From: Photobacterium sp. JCM 19050
GTDB lineage: Bacteria > Pseudomonadota > Gammaproteobacteria > Enterobacterales > Vibrionaceae
Length of the DNA stretch: 64,000 nt
Reading direction: 5' to 3'
Assembly: GCA_001310455.1 (NCBI GenBank)
Contig: BAXG01000009.1
Coordinates: forward strand, 1-64,000
Position numbers and translations under genes: made by a program. Positions 13,531-24,148 of this stretch are shown here, in pieces. Within the stretch, counting starts at the first letter, position 1; each line of letters starts with the position of its first letter. The notes under the pieces are model-generated. The model was not told the DNA's origin. It saw only the letters and a program-made list of their open reading frames with translations, and made no database searches.

Positions 13531-13905
13531 TCAGTACACTTCTTCATAACGCAGTAAACGGCCAACATTGATTATTTTGCCTTCTGAAAACAACGTCACC
13601 TCACCAGACGGGCAAATTTCCATTCTGCTGCGGTTTTCGCTCTCGGCATAATAAAGCTCGCAGTCGTTGTTTTTATCGCTCTCGATACGCGAAAAAATCA
13701 CGATGGAACTGCGGTTCAGAAAGTTACTGTCACCCTGAAATGTCAGTGTCGAACCCGTGGTAGAAATATGCATCGGCTCAATTTCACCTGAGCCCCACTT
13801 AATTGCCCCATTCGCATTAATTTGCGCCACCCGGGGGCCCATACTCATGGTGCAACCGGCAAGCAGTGTCGCCATCAAAGCAGTAAGAAATAACTTGGTT
13901 TTCAT
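13531..13905 (-). CDS. Small outer-membrane-type lipoprotein of unknown function
   Basis: 124 residues with a type II signal peptide: a Lys-rich start, a hydrophobic core and the lipobox LLAGC, with the lipidated cysteine at residue 18. The residue after Cys is Thr, not Asp, so outer-membrane sorting is expected. The mature part is predicted beta-rich with one internal Cys pair (NDCELYY, MEICPSG). I do not recognise a family. It has its own short gap on both sides and shares a bidirectional terminator with prmB. Confidence 0.75.
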   Translation of the reverse strand: MKTKLFLTALMATLLAGCTMSMGPRVAQINANGAIKWGSGEIEPMHISTTGSTLTFQGDSNFLNRSSIVIFSRIESDKNNDCELYYAESENRSRMEICPSGEVTLFSEGKIINVGRLLRYEEVY

Positions 13906-13997
13906 CGAATGCGCCCCGGGCTGTAATTCGTGTCTTTAAGAGTTATCGACATCACTCAGTCAAAGTTTAGGATGAAAATACCTAAATATTAAATGAC

Positions 13998-14470
13998 TTA
14001 GTGGATACCCGGCACCAAGCTTTCAAGCAAAGAGGCTTTTCCGGAGTCCAAGTCATAGTCAATCACCGCAGCTGCCCCTGTCAGAAACATAGGCGGCTGG
14101 CTACCCGGCAGAAATTCGGTGCACATATATCCCACCAACGGAAGGTGTGACACAACCAGGATACTTTTGTATCCATGCACTTCCACCAGCGCACGAATGT
14201 ATTCCGCCGCTCGGGAAGAATCTCCGTAGGGAGTGATATCCTCACAGGTCATCACCTCCCTGGCCGACGGCAGCAAAGTACGCATACTTTGCCATGTCTG
14301 CTGGGCGCGAAGATAAGGGCTGACCAACACCAAATCAAAGGGTTCGGTCTGTTTTACCAGCATAGAGGCCATTTGCTGGGATTGGGCTTCACCTATAGAG
14401 GTAAGGGGACGCTCAGCATCACTGTTCGCGTGCATGGAGCTTCACCATGACGCATTATTGTAATTTGCAT
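13998..14470 (-). CDS. sixA: Phosphohistidine phosphatase SixA (frameshift near the start)
   Basis: Histidine-phosphatase-superfamily enzyme that dephosphorylates phosphohistidine on phosphotransfer proteins. The catalytic RHG motif is in the first codons (MQITIMRHGEA from an ATG at 14470), in a different frame from the rest; one lost base near 14435 links it to MHANSDAERPLT, the usual SixA continuation. Downstream, SPYLRAQQTW and the second catalytic histidine in VVSHLPLVGYM are present. The reconstructed length is about 157 residues, as expected. Divergent from the M16 peptidase gene. Confidence 0.9.
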
Positions 14471-14665
14471 GCAATCAAAGCTCTTTTTATTCATTTTTTG
14501 GCTATGCTAACAGCGATTCACGTCAATGAGAACGTGTGCGGATCACAGGAAATCAGGTTTCGCGATAAGTGCGCAGGGGTTGAGACAGTGCTATCGCGGT
14601 GATTGCCACCTACGCCCGGGGCAGCCATAATGGAGTACTTTGTTAATATTTCCCAGGAAAATCAC

Positions 14666-17426
14666 GTGCATATCAGCCCGAATGACAGCAAGACCTACCG
14701 TCAGTTCACACTGGCAAACGCATTACGGGTGCTGATAATCCATGATGAAAAGGTCCCCAGGAGTGCAGTAGCGCTTTCAGTAAATGTCGGCCATTTCCAT
14801 GACCCGAAAACCGGGAAGGCATGGCACATTTTCTTGAGCACATGTTGTTTCTGGGGACAGAAAAATATCCAAAGGAAGGCCAGTTCCAGTCGTTTATCAG
14901 CCAAAACGGCGGTTCAAATAATGCGTGGACCGGTACTGAGCACACCACCTATTTCTTCGATGTCCGCCCTGCTTTTTTTGAGGAAGGGCTTGACCGGTTC
15001 GCCCAGTTTTTCATTGCCCCGCTTTTAGCGGCAGACAGTGCTGATCGCGAGCGCAAAGCCGTTGATTCTGAGTATAAACTAAAACTCCAGGATGACATCC
15101 GCCGCATCTACCAGGTGCAGAAAGAGACGGTCAACCCGGCACACCCCTTTTCCAAGTTCTCCGTAGGCAGCGCCGAGACCCTTGAAGACCGGGATGGGCC
15201 GATTACCGAAGAACTCGTCACGTTTTACCGGGAAAACTACAGTGCCAACCTGATGACTCTGGTGCTGCTCGGTCCACAATCACTGGATGAACTGGAAGCT
15301 TGGGCGAATACCTATTTTGCGGGCATCGAGGACAAATCATTGCCCTCCCGGGTTCCGGAAGCACCACTGGTCACGCCTGAGCAGCAGGGCAAGCTCATTA
15401 TCATTGAACCTCGCAAGGAAGTTCGCAAACTGACACTGAACTTCTCCCTTCCTTCGATGAGGGGGTTCTACAAAACCAAACCTCTGTCTTATGTTGCTCA
15501 CCTGCTTGGTTATGAAGGCCCGGGCAGCCTGATGTCTTTACTCAAGAATAAGGGATTTATCAACACCCTTTCAGCTGGCGGGGGGATATCCGGCAGCAAT
15601 TTCAGGGAGTTCACTGTCAGCCTGAATCTGACACCTGTCGGCCTTGATCATATCGACGATATTGTCACTTACGTATTCCAGGCCATTCGCCTCATCCGGG
15701 AAAAGGGGCTGGACGAGTGGCGCTACAAAGAAAAACAGGCGGTCCAGGAAATGGCATTCCACCATCAGGAAGCTTCTCGGCCTATCGATCTTGTCAGCCA
15801 TCTGGTCATGAACCTGCACCACTACGAGCCGGATGATGTGATGTATGGCGACTATATGATGGATACTTACGTCGAGCAGGATATCCGCCAAATGCTGGCA
15901 CTTCTGACGCCGGAGAACCTTCGCCTGACCCTGATAGCGCAAGGCTTTAACTACCATGAAAAAGCAAAATGGTACTCTACGCCCTACACCGTCAAAGAGA
16001 TTTCAGACCACCAGCGAGCCGCCTGGCATGAACCCCATATTTCACCGGCACTGACCTTGCCAGAACCGAACCCGTTTATCAGCTACCAGCCGGTTCCGCT
16101 CCCGCTGGAACACGATACACAGACAAATCCTGAGTGTATTCAGGAGTTGCCGGGTTTCAGTTTGTGGTTCGGGCAGGAGACAGAATTCCGGGTGCCGAAG
16201 GGCTCTATTTATGTGGCCATAGACAGCCCTTACTCTGTGGCTTCGGTCGAAAACATTGTCAAAACCCGGGTAGCCATCGAGATGCTGTTGGAGGCCATCA
16301 ATGAGTCAGCCTACCCGGCTGAGGTCGCAGGCTGAACTACAACCTCTACGGGCACCAGGGTGGCGCAACACTGCATTTATCCGGCTTCAATGAGAAGATG
16401 CCGCTGCTTCTGGGTATTTTGCTCGACAGGTTCTCTAACCGCAGTTTTAAGCCAGAGCGTTTTAGCATTATCAAGGCACAACTCCTGCGCTACTGGAAAA
16501 ACGCCGCTCAGGACAAACCTATCAGCCGCTTGTTCAATGCGCTTTCCGGGCTGTTGCAGCCAAACAACCCTCCCTACCCGGAAATGGTTGAAGCGCTGGA
16601 AAACCTCGAAGTATCTGACTTACCTGACTTTGTCGACAAGATGCTGGAGATCCTGCATGTCGATATGTTTGTTTATGGAAACTGGCATAAAGAACAGGCT
16701 TTCGAGTTGGCTGAGGTAGTCAAAAATACACTACGAGTGGAAAACCAGCGTTATCAGGAATCGGTCCGGCCTCTGGTGAAAATCAACAATGCCGGCACCC
16801 TTGCGTACGAGATGGATTGCGATCACGCCGATTCAGCCGTCCTGGTGTATTACCAGGCAGAAGAACGAGGCCCTGAACAAATCGCGCTTTACACGTTTGC
16901 CAACCAACTGATGTCCTCCACCTTTTTTGACCAGTTGCGCACCAAGCAACAGCTCGGTTATATGGTTGGAAGCGCCAACCTGCCCATGAACCGGGTGCCA
17001 GGGCTGATTTTTACGTCCAGTCCCCTCACGGCAATCCTGAGATGCTCATCAAGGCCATTGATGACTTCCACAATGCTTTCTCGCTGGTTCTTCTGGAACT
17101 CAATGAGGAGCAATGGGCGCAGAGCAAACAAGGGCTTCTTGCCAGATAGAAGAGCCGGATGCCAACCTGCGCGTACGTACCAGCGCTATTGGAATAGTAT
17201 CGGCAACCGGGATCTCTCTTTTGACCAACGCCAGAAAGCAGCTGAAGCCCTGAAAGCCTTAACCCGTACTGACATGATTCGCTTTGTGGTTGAGCACCTG
17301 AAACCCCGGACGGCAGACCGGTTGATTATGCTGAGCCGTGGAAACAGCCACCAGGAAGAGGTGAAACTGCCTCGGGGAACAACGCTGATTGAGGATGTCC
17401 GGCAGTTTCAGAAGAAACGCAGTTAG
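14666..17426 (+). CDS. Insulinase-family (M16A) zinc peptidase, pitrilysin-like (several frameshifts)
   Basis: Large periplasmic or cytosolic zinc peptidase of the protease III/insulysin family. The inverted zinc motif HxxEH is seen as AHFLEHMLFLG, with the distal glutamate in DSEYKLKLQDD; the C-terminal half has the non-catalytic M16 repeats. The frame shifts near 14815, 16330, 17015 and 17140; the conserved protein continues across each, for about 920 residues in total. A GTG at 14666 with AGGA upstream begins HISPNDSKTYRQF, as in Vibrio homologs; an in-frame ATG at 14630 is the alternative. No obvious signal peptide at either start, so I infer cytoplasmic location. Four frameshifts make this the most damaged gene alongside fadJ, yet its codons stay conserved. 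Confidence 0.87.
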
Positions 17427-17506
17427 GGATGTCAGCACATACCTGCGTCCCTGCATGAGCGAGGACGCAGTCATCTTAGGCCAAAGACCACACCACTCTG
17501 CCAACG

Positions 17507-19433
17507 CTAAAAATAGAAATATCCTCTAATCTCACCGTAGACATCGTCGGTTTCCCATTTGCGGTAACCGGCTTCCGCACGAACTGATACATTCTGCGAC
17601 ACAACGTGGTTCCATTGCAGGCTGCTTGTGAACGAGCGCCAAACCGGGAATCAAACATCGCCATATATTGCCCCGAGAGCAGAACCCTGTCTTGATTGGC
17701 AAACTGGTAGCTGAGACCGCTCTCCACTCCCACACCAAAGCTGGCATTTCGGGAAACCGCAGAACCTGTATCCACTTCCGAGGACACCAACAGGTAGCCA
17801 TGCAGTTTGTCTGCACTGCCCCAGGATTTGCCATAGCCACCCTGAAAAAACCAGCGGTTTTCCCAGCCATTGTCGACCGGCTGTCGGTCAGAGCCAGCTC
17901 TTACATTCCACGACCAACTGCTGAAAATCCGGTTGTCCGGTGCCAGAGACATGGCATCCAGCAGGTACAGCTTGTTCAGGCTGGCGTCTCCCTCTTTGTC
18001 GATACCCAGAGATACATCGAGGAAGCTAATTTGTGCGCCGGGAATAAAGCCCCCCGGACGGTCCAACATGTCGTGATAGGCCGCCCGCCAGTGAAGAGTT
18101 ACCTGGCCATTTTCATTACCTGCGCTGTAGTACCCCAACCCGACCCGCATTGAACCGTGGCCGGAATCCGGGGAGTCATCCGGTCTGGTTACAGGTGAAA
18201 ACGGGGAATCTACGTTCAGCCGGCTTCGTGCCATCAAAAGCTGGGTGAGTTTAGGGGCAATCAGCTCCCTGTTCAGGCGCTCATCATAGAAACGGAAGTT
18301 CAGGGATTCGTAGGCAAATTCCAACCGCCCGGCCTTTTGTGCATCCGTACCCGGAGGCATCACCTTTTCAGCATCAACATTCGGGTCAGACAGTGCCAGA
18401 GCTTTCCCCAACTCAGCGTCATCCATCTCACTGGCATAGTGATTTAACCGGGTGCCAAAGGCAGGGCGGTAAGCTGGCGGGTTTATCAGCCTTTCTTTTT
18501 AAGCACAGCAACCGTATCGGACGGAATAGCATGAAGCGGAAATTCGGCGGTAAGCGCCAGGTCGTTACGCGCCACCTGTAACAAGGAAAGCAGTTGATAT
18601 GAGCAGTTTTCATCAAGGAAGTAATAATCAAACCGGGCATCCTGCAACTCCCACAAGTGGTAAAGAATCGTTTCCACTTCTTTCGGTGTCAGGTTGAGCT
18701 TGTATTCCCAGATATCCCGGGATTCCAGGTCATTGTACTCCCGGACTTTACGATAATAGGGCATCAGGGAGAATGCGCTGGGATAAGAGCCGACAAGCCC
18801 TTTTACCGCGTAAGCGGCTGCGTTGTCTCCGGCGTCCGGCTCGGCGGCAAAATTTATGGCAAAGGCCACCAGCTCTTTGTTCCGGGTCTGGTCTTTGGCG
18901 TCGACCCGCAAAAGCGTATGGCCAAACATGGATGACGGGTTGTTCATAAACGCCGTAGGGAAAACCAGCGTCACGCCAGCCGGGTCAATCACGGTTTTCC
19001 ATTGCTCCAATGCCGGGCAAACCGGCGTTTTCCAACCCGCTGACAGCGTTTTGTTCAGCCAGCGAAACCGGGCCGGATATTGACAGCTGACTGTCGATTC
19101 ACCGCTTTGCTGTTCTTGCACAAAAGCGTTGTATGTTGCTTCCAACTCGCTTTCCGGTGAGGTCTTACCGATCTTTGACAGGAAAAAACGCCCGCTGTCG
19201 ATTTGGCTCTCCCATCCACCGAATTTGTCGATGTAATGCCCAAGTTTCAGCCACTCCGGCTGTTCTGAGAGCGCGTCAAAGTCTGGCGTGAGCTCACTGT
19301 TTATACCTTCCGCTAAAAGGTTGGGTGAAAACAAGGTGGCGGAAAGGCTCAGGAATAAAGGAGTGAATGCAAATCGGGAGGTTCTTTTGGCTGCGAGAGT
19401 AAACGTCATCAGGAAACCAGCAGGAAAAAGCAT
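17507..19433 (-). CDS. DUF4105 domain protein, exported, with a C-terminal beta-barrel-like half (two frameshifts)
   Basis: Begins with a signal peptide (hydrophobic core FAFTPLFLSLSATLF, cleavage near LLAEG). The N-terminal half has the DUF4105 signatures PSSMFGHTLLRV, NFAAEPDAG and YYFLDENCSYQLL. The C-terminal half alternates aromatic and polar residues (WHVR-like strands) and ends EIRGYFYF, a terminal Phe typical of outer-membrane barrels. Two frame breaks, near 18485 (GGCTGATAA should be GGCCTGATAA) and near 17630, restore about 640 residues. The start is uncertain between 19433 and 19409. Function unknown; DUF4105 proteins resemble lipid-processing NlpC/P60-type folds, but I do not assign an activity. 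Confidence 0.8.
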
Positions 19434-19442
19434 GGAAAAGGA

Positions 19443-19466
19443 AAGATCCCGGATAGCCGGGATCTT
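19443..19466 (-). terminator. Intrinsic terminator after the DUF3015 gene
   Basis: Perfect 10-bp inverted repeat AAGATCCCGG / CCGGGATCTT with a 4-nt loop; on the minus strand it is followed by TTTCCTTTTCC. It lies 12 bp past the DUF3015 stop and just upstream of the DUF4105 start. Confidence 0.7.
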
Positions 19467-19478
19467 ATTCTGTCGGTA

Positions 19479-19966
19479 TTAAGACAGAGTATAAGCAGAC
19501 AGCTGAGCGTCTTGGGCAACAACCGCGTTCAGGTTGTTCAGCACGTCTTTTGATGTCACGTTTTCGTTCGCGAAGATACGTGCAAAGTTGCTGCGAGCCA
19601 TGTCGTTGAATGCTTGCTGGTCTTTGGCTTCTACACCCCAAACCGCAGCCAGGGTAGACAGAGATTCGCCCTGACCTTTCGCCATGTCACGAGCCAGGTT
19701 GTCCATGTTACCGTCGATGAACATTGCCAGCTTTTCACGAGAAGTGATTACGCCATCAGCCTGACAGCCAGGGTGCCAAAGGTGATACCGAAAGATTGGT
19801 TACCAGAAATGCCGTTGGTAGTCGCACCAAGTACCTTTGGAGCCAGGCCTGATTTGCCTTCAAAAATCATGGTACCCAGACCACAACCGATATCCTGGTC
19901 AGCCAGTGCCTGAGCAGCCGGGAACATAACCATTGAAAGCGTTGCCGCTGCAAGGATCTTTTTCAT
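19479..19966 (-). CDS. DUF3015 family secreted protein (one frameshift)
   Basis: Starts at ATG 19966 with AAGGA seven bases upstream and a classical signal peptide (MKKILAAATLSM ... ALAD). The mature part opens with the family hallmark DQDIGCGLGTMIFEG and ends in the helical C-terminal region FANENVTSKDVL. The frame breaks near 19760; the remaining domain continues in another frame from GCQADGVITS. The total is about 162 residues, typical for DUF3015. The family is periplasmic or outer-membrane associated and of unknown function. Confidence 0.87.
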
Positions 19967-20083
19967 CACAATTCCTTGTATATAGTGATTAGTAGATAAC
20001 GCCTGAGATATCAGGCAAATGGATCTTAGTGACTGGTCATACGCAAGTAAAGGCACATTTATGCGATTCATAAGCATAAAATG

Positions 20084-20108
20084 AAAGAAAGCAGCCACAT
20101 TGGACTGC
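20084..20108 (-). terminator. Possible terminator of fadIJ
   Basis: Imperfect stem GCAG-CCA / TGG-A-CTGC followed on the minus strand by TTTCTTTCAT, about 48 bp past the fadJ stop. The stem is short and bulged, so this is a moderate call. Confidence 0.35.
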
Positions 20109-20155
20109 CTTCCCATTTAATGTAAATACGATGTTTTTACTAATTATTCAGTTAA

Positions 20156-22289
20156 TTAATAGAAGGTTTGATTCTCTGCTGCCATGCTTTTCAGTTTTTC
20201 ACATGGTGCAAAGCGCTCTCCATACTTCGCTGAATGCTCTTCCATCATCGCCACCACCTTGTCGACACCCAGACGGTCCATGTACCGGAAAGGCCCGCCA
20301 AGGAACGGAGGAAAACCAATACCGAATATGGCGCCGATATCACCGTCTCTTGCTGAGCGGATAACGCTTCATCCAGACATCGTGCGGCTTCGTTCAACAT
20401 CAGAAGTACGCAGCGCATTGATATTTCAGGGCCGGTCTGGTTCACCTCTGGCTTCAGGCCCAACAGGCTATAAACCCGCTTATCGACTTCTTTCTTGCCT
20501 TTCTTCGCTTTGCTGCCGTAAAGGTAGAAGCCTTTACCACTCTTCCGCCCTTTTCGTTCATCCGCAAGCAAGACATCAAACACATCCGGCGCTTTAAACC
20601 GCTCTCCCAATTCGGCCAAAAGTATCGGGCTGATTTTTGCGCCGATATCAACACCAACTTCGTCAAGCAGGGTTATCGGCCCGACAGGGAAACCAAAGTC
20701 CAGTAAGGCTTCATCAAGGTGCTCGACCGGTTCCCCGGCAAGCAACACTCTGGCGGCTTCGTTCATGTAAGGGGCCAGTATGCGGTTTACATAGAAGCCC
20801 GCTTTGTCGGCGACGACGATAGGGGTCTTGCCCTGTTTACGGGCAAAGGACACTGCCGTTGAAATGGTTTCTGCTGACGTACCTTCATGGGGAATGACTT
20901 CCACCAGCGGCATTTTCTCTACCGGGCTGAAATAATGGAGGCCGACAATGTTTTCGGGCCGGGCTGCGCCTTCAGCAATTTGGTTGATTGGCAGTGAAGA
21001 CGTGTTGGTTGCGAAGAGGGTTCCTTCACCGGTTTCACGCTCAATATCTGCAACCATCTGGTGCTTAAGCGCAAGATCCTCAAAGACCGCTTCAACCACC
21101 ATATCGACATTGTGTAAACCATCAAAACCCGTTGTGCCCGTTATCCGGTTCATCTGCGTCTGAAGTTCAGCTTTGGATATAATCCGGCGTTTGCGCTTTT
21201 TGTCCAGAAGCTTGTAGCTGTAACCCAGCGCATTCTGAATGCCTGCCGGAGCCACATCTTTGATGCGAGCAGGAATGCCTGCCTTACAGGCCGTCACATG
21301 GGCAATACCGGCCCCCATCAATCCCCCGCCAAGTACACCAACCCGCTTTATTTTCTTCGGCTCAGCATCTGCGCCGTTGTCCTTTTTCATGGCGGTAGTG
21401 GCAAAGAAGATGCTGCGAAGGGCCTTGGATTCCGGCGTCATCACCAGCTCGCCAAACCGCTTCGCCTCAATGGCCAGACCTTTTTCCATGCCTTTCTCAA
21501 GGCCTGATTTCACTACATCCAGAATGGCGTCTGTAGCCGGGTAGTTACCTCGGGTTTTCTCATTGGTTTTCTTTCGTGCCTGATCGAAAACCACACCACG
21601 GCCGAGGGACGTTGACCCCATTGCCCAATCCCCCAAAGCCGGTCTTACGTTTTGGTTTGGGCTTTAACGCCAACTCTTCTGCCACTTTGAGCAACACACT
21701 TTCGGTACACAATCATCGGTAATACCCATTTTCCGCGCTTTTTTCGCCCGGATTTGCTTGCCTGTCAGGATCATATCGAGCGCATTGGCGACTCCAATCA
21801 AACGAGGCAGACGCTGGCAACCCCCAGAGCCCGGCAGCAACCCGAGCTGAACTTCAGGTAAACCGAGCCGGGTGGCATCACTGTCCGATACGATTCGGCT
21901 GTGGCAGCTAACGCCAGTTCCAGGCCACCACCTAACGCCGGGCCGTGGATTGCCGCAACCACATGGAAAGGGAGTTTTTCAATCTCGCCGAACATCTCCT
22001 GGCCTTTGCGCGCAATCGCTTCTGCATCTTCGGCACTTCCACACGCATCAAGCATACGAACGTCAGCACCGACCACAAAGTTGTCCGGTTTGCCGGAGTA
22101 CACCACCAGGCCCTTAATCGCGTTGTTGGCTTTCAGCTCACCCAGCACATCGGCGAAATCTTCCGCAAAAGATGCCTGCAGGGAGTTCATTTTCTCGCCG
22201 GCAACGTCAATTTTGACCCAGGCAACATTGTTGTCCGCAATCTCCAGGCTGAATGCCGGCTGACGGCCTTCGATAATTGGGTTATCCAT
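20156..22289 (-). CDS. fadJ: Fatty-acid oxidation complex alpha subunit FadJ (at least four frameshifts)
   Basis: Multifunctional enoyl-CoA hydratase / 3-hydroxyacyl-CoA dehydrogenase of beta-oxidation. The crotonase half begins at 22289 and shows [17 protein letters not shown]; the dehydrogenase half shows the NAD-binding [16 protein letters not shown] and the catalytic [15 protein letters not shown], then the two C-terminal helical domains. Frame breaks lie near 21890, 21707, 21640 and 20325; the true C-terminus ends ENQTFY at 20156. About 710 residues overall, like E. coli FadJ (714). Its ATG overlaps the fadI stop (TGATG), so fadIJ are coupled and likely FadR-controlled. Confidence 0.92.
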
Positions 22290-23599
22290 CACTCCACCTC
22301 CAGAATCATTGCAGCGCCAAGCCCCCCGGCCGCACAGGCAGTGGTGAGCCCAAGGCCACCTCCGCGCCTTTGCAGCTCGCGCAGGGTTTGGGTGATCATT
22401 CTTGCACCGGTTGCAGCAAACGGGTGACCGTAAGCAATCGAGCCTCCCAGTACATTAAATTTTTCCATGTCAATTTCGCCAATCGCTTTGTCCCTGCCCA
22501 GTTTTTCCCGGGCAAAGGTATCAGACGCAAACATTTTCACATTCGCCAGCGTCTGCGCAGCAAAGGCTTCATGCATATCAATGAGCGTCAGGTCAGAAAG
22601 CGTAATACCCGCCCGATCCAGAGCAATCGGTGTTGAATAGGACGGCCCCATCAGCATGTCGTTGTGCACACCAATGGCTGAAAACGCATAGGAACGGATA
22701 TATCCCAAAATATCGAGCCCCAGCTCCTTTGCCCTGCCCTCACGCATCAGCAGAACTGCGGCAGCACCATCAGTTAATGGGGTAGCGTTTGCTGCGGTGA
22801 CGGAGCCGTGCTTACGGTCAAACGCCGGGCGCAATTTGGCGTAACTCTCCAGCGCAGAGTCTTCACGTATGTTGTTGTCTTTGTCGATATAGGTTTTGTA
22901 GGGCTCTGGGAAGGCTTTCATCACCTCCCCTTCAATCAGGCCATCCGCCCAGGCTTTTGCTGCCAACGTGTGCGAGCGATGGGCAAGCTCATCCTGCACC
23001 TGGCGGGTGATCCCGTGGGATTTTGCCATTTGCTCTGCGGTATCCCCCATACTCAGGCCGGTTGAATATTCGGCCACCGCGGGTGGAACCGGCATCAGGT
23101 CTTTCATATTAAGCTTGCTGAGCACTTTCAGGCGCTTGCTCATCGTTTTCGCTTTATTGAGCTCAAGCAGGGTCGCGGCCAGCTTTTTGGTCACACCAAT
23201 TGGCAGAACGGATGACGAATCTGCCCCGCCAGCAATACCCACATCAATTGCGCCGGCCATAATGCTTTCAGTCACATTGGCAACGGCCTGAAAGCTGGTC
23301 GCACATGCCCGGGTTACACTGTACGCATCGGTATGGATGTTCATCCCGGTTCCCAGCACAATTTCACGCGCGATATTTGGCGCTTCGGGCATCTGGACCA
23401 CTTGCCCAAACACCAACTGGTCGATAATGGCAGGATCGAGTTCCATCGACTGGATCATTTCATTCACTACCATTTTGCCCAAATCAACAGCAGGTACACC
23501 ATTGAATGCAGTCGCCTGGCGGGCAAATGGGGTTCTCAAACCGGCAACGACGGCTATCCGCTCGCCTTGGGGCGTTTTGAGATTCTGGAGAGGTCTCAT
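22289..23599 (-). CDS. fadI: 3-ketoacyl-CoA thiolase FadI
   Basis: Thiolytic cleavage of 3-ketoacyl-CoA, partner of FadJ. Intact at 436 residues, identical to the E. coli FadI length. The nucleophilic cysteine lies in [10 protein letters not shown]; the C-terminal active-site motifs [12 protein letters not shown] and [10 protein letters not shown] are present. The start ATG at 23599 has AAGGAG six bases upstream. A FadR-like operator sits 23-37 bp before the start. Confidence 0.96.
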   Translation of the reverse strand: MRPLQNLKTPQGERIAVVAGLRTPFARQATAFNGVPAVDLGKMVVNEMIQSMELDPAIIDQLVFGQVVQMPEAPNIAREIVLGTGMNIHTDAYSVTRACATSFQAVANVTESIMAGAIDVGIAGGADSSSVLPIGVTKKLAATLLELNKAKTMSKRLKVLSKLNMKDLMPVPPAVAEYSTGLSMGDTAEQMAKSHGITRQVQDELAHRSHTLAAKAWADGLIEGEVMKAFPEPYKTYIDKDNNIREDSALESYAKLRPAFDRKHGSVTAANATPLTDGAAAVLLMREGRAKELGLDILGYIRSYAFSAIGVHNDMLMGPSYSTPIALDRAGITLSDLTLIDMHEAFAAQTLANVKMFASDTFAREKLGRDKAIGEIDMEKFNVLGGSIAYGHPFAATGARMITQTLRELQRRGGGLGLTTACAAGGLGAAMILEVE

Positions 23600-23621
23600 A
23601 GCGACTCCTTGCTAAGAATTC

Positions 23622-23636
23622 AGAGGTCAGACCAGA
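23622..23636. promoter_or_regulatory. FadR operator candidate in front of fadIJ
   Basis: On the minus strand the site reads TCTGGTCTGACCTCT, which matches the FadR palindrome (A/T-CTGGTC-N-GACCAG) in the core TGGTC-T-GACC. It lies just upstream of the fadI RBS and just after a TACAAT -10-like element, where binding would block transcription. A second half site, CTCTGGTCACAGA, is at 23683-23695. fadI/fadJ are known FadR targets in E. coli. Confidence 0.55.
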
Positions 23637-23780
23637 CGATTGTAGACAAGTTGTTAAGAAATTAAAACAACTGTTTTAATAGCTCTGGTCACAGAAATGA
23701 GACGATTGGGCACGCAACAATTATCTGCGTGGGGAGAGAGAGGGAAATCAAACGTCGAAAGAAAACAGGAAAATTGAGAT

Positions 23781-23809
23781 AAAAAAAAACCACACCAAAT
23801 TGGTGTGGT
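23781..23809 (-). terminator. Strong intrinsic terminator of the candidate sRNA
   Basis: Perfect inverted repeat ACCACACCAA / TTGGTGTGGT around a single base (about 8 bp paired with a small loop), followed on the minus strand by nine T. No annotated minus-strand gene lies upstream of it, which is what reveals the sRNA. It also separates the sRNA from fadI. Confidence 0.85.
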
Positions 23810-23950
23810 CAGAATATACGTGGAAAGCAATCTACGTAATCACTCAATTAACGTAAAGCCAAAATGCAAAACAGGTCTAAGACCTGAGGAGAAAGTAAAG
23901 TCAGCCTTCAAAAAGGAAGTGTCACCGGATCACAGTCACCCGATGACCCT
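23781..23950 (-). ncRNA. Candidate FNR-activated small RNA (FnrS-like), unannotated transcription unit
   Basis: About 170 nt on the minus strand, bounded by an FNR-box promoter and a strong terminator, with no ORF of note. Visible elements, 5' to 3': a 5' segment with repeated GGTGAC; ACTTCCTTTTTGAA (23907-23920); TTTCTCCTC (23886-23894), both able to pair with Shine-Dalgarno sequences; a small hairpin CAGGTC / GACCTG (23872-23886); an A/U-rich linker; the terminator hairpin with nine U. E. coli FnrS, as I recall its sequence, has a nearly identical ACTTCCTTTTTTGAA block and the same FNR control. Homology is inferred, not tested. It lies between fadI and the ECF sigma gene. Confidence 0.6.
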
Positions 23951-23953
23951 GCC

Positions 23954-23994
23954 ACTATACTTAATCCGACAGCCTACTTTTTGAAGCAGATCAA
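23954..23994 (-). promoter_or_regulatory. FNR box plus -10 element driving the candidate sRNA
   Basis: The FNR site TTGATCTGCTTCAA (minus strand, 23981-23994) has nine of the ten consensus bases of TTGAT-N4-ATCAA. A TATAGT -10 hexamer lies at 23954-23959. This places the box centre at about -40.5 to -41.5 relative to a start near 23947, the geometry of class II FNR-activated promoters. No comparable -10 is found at this distance on the plus strand. Confidence 0.6.
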
Positions 23995-24148
23995 ATTTAG
24001 GTCGGATACCGTCGAACATTGCCTGCACCAAATATGCAACCAGTGCAATTACTGTCAGTTGTGTACGCTGTTACACTCTTCAGAATCAGGCATGTTGACC
24101 AAGTTACCCAAACGACCCCAAGCTACCGGCCTCCAAGAGCAAAGGAAT

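Noticed and set aside
22289..23599. Small plus-strand frames within fadI (22808-23065, 22968-23291, 23333-23665)
   Set aside because: Antisense to an intact, well-conserved thiolase; no RBS or homology.
23781..23809. Terminator at 23781-23809 belonging to fadI or the sigma gene
   Set aside because: It points along the minus strand but lies upstream of fadI and outside any minus-strand gene; the sigma gene runs the other way. It fits the sRNA.
23981..23994. FNR box as a plus-strand promoter of the ECF sigma gene
   Set aside because: No -10-like hexamer at the required distance on the plus strand, whereas the minus strand has TATAGT at class II spacing.
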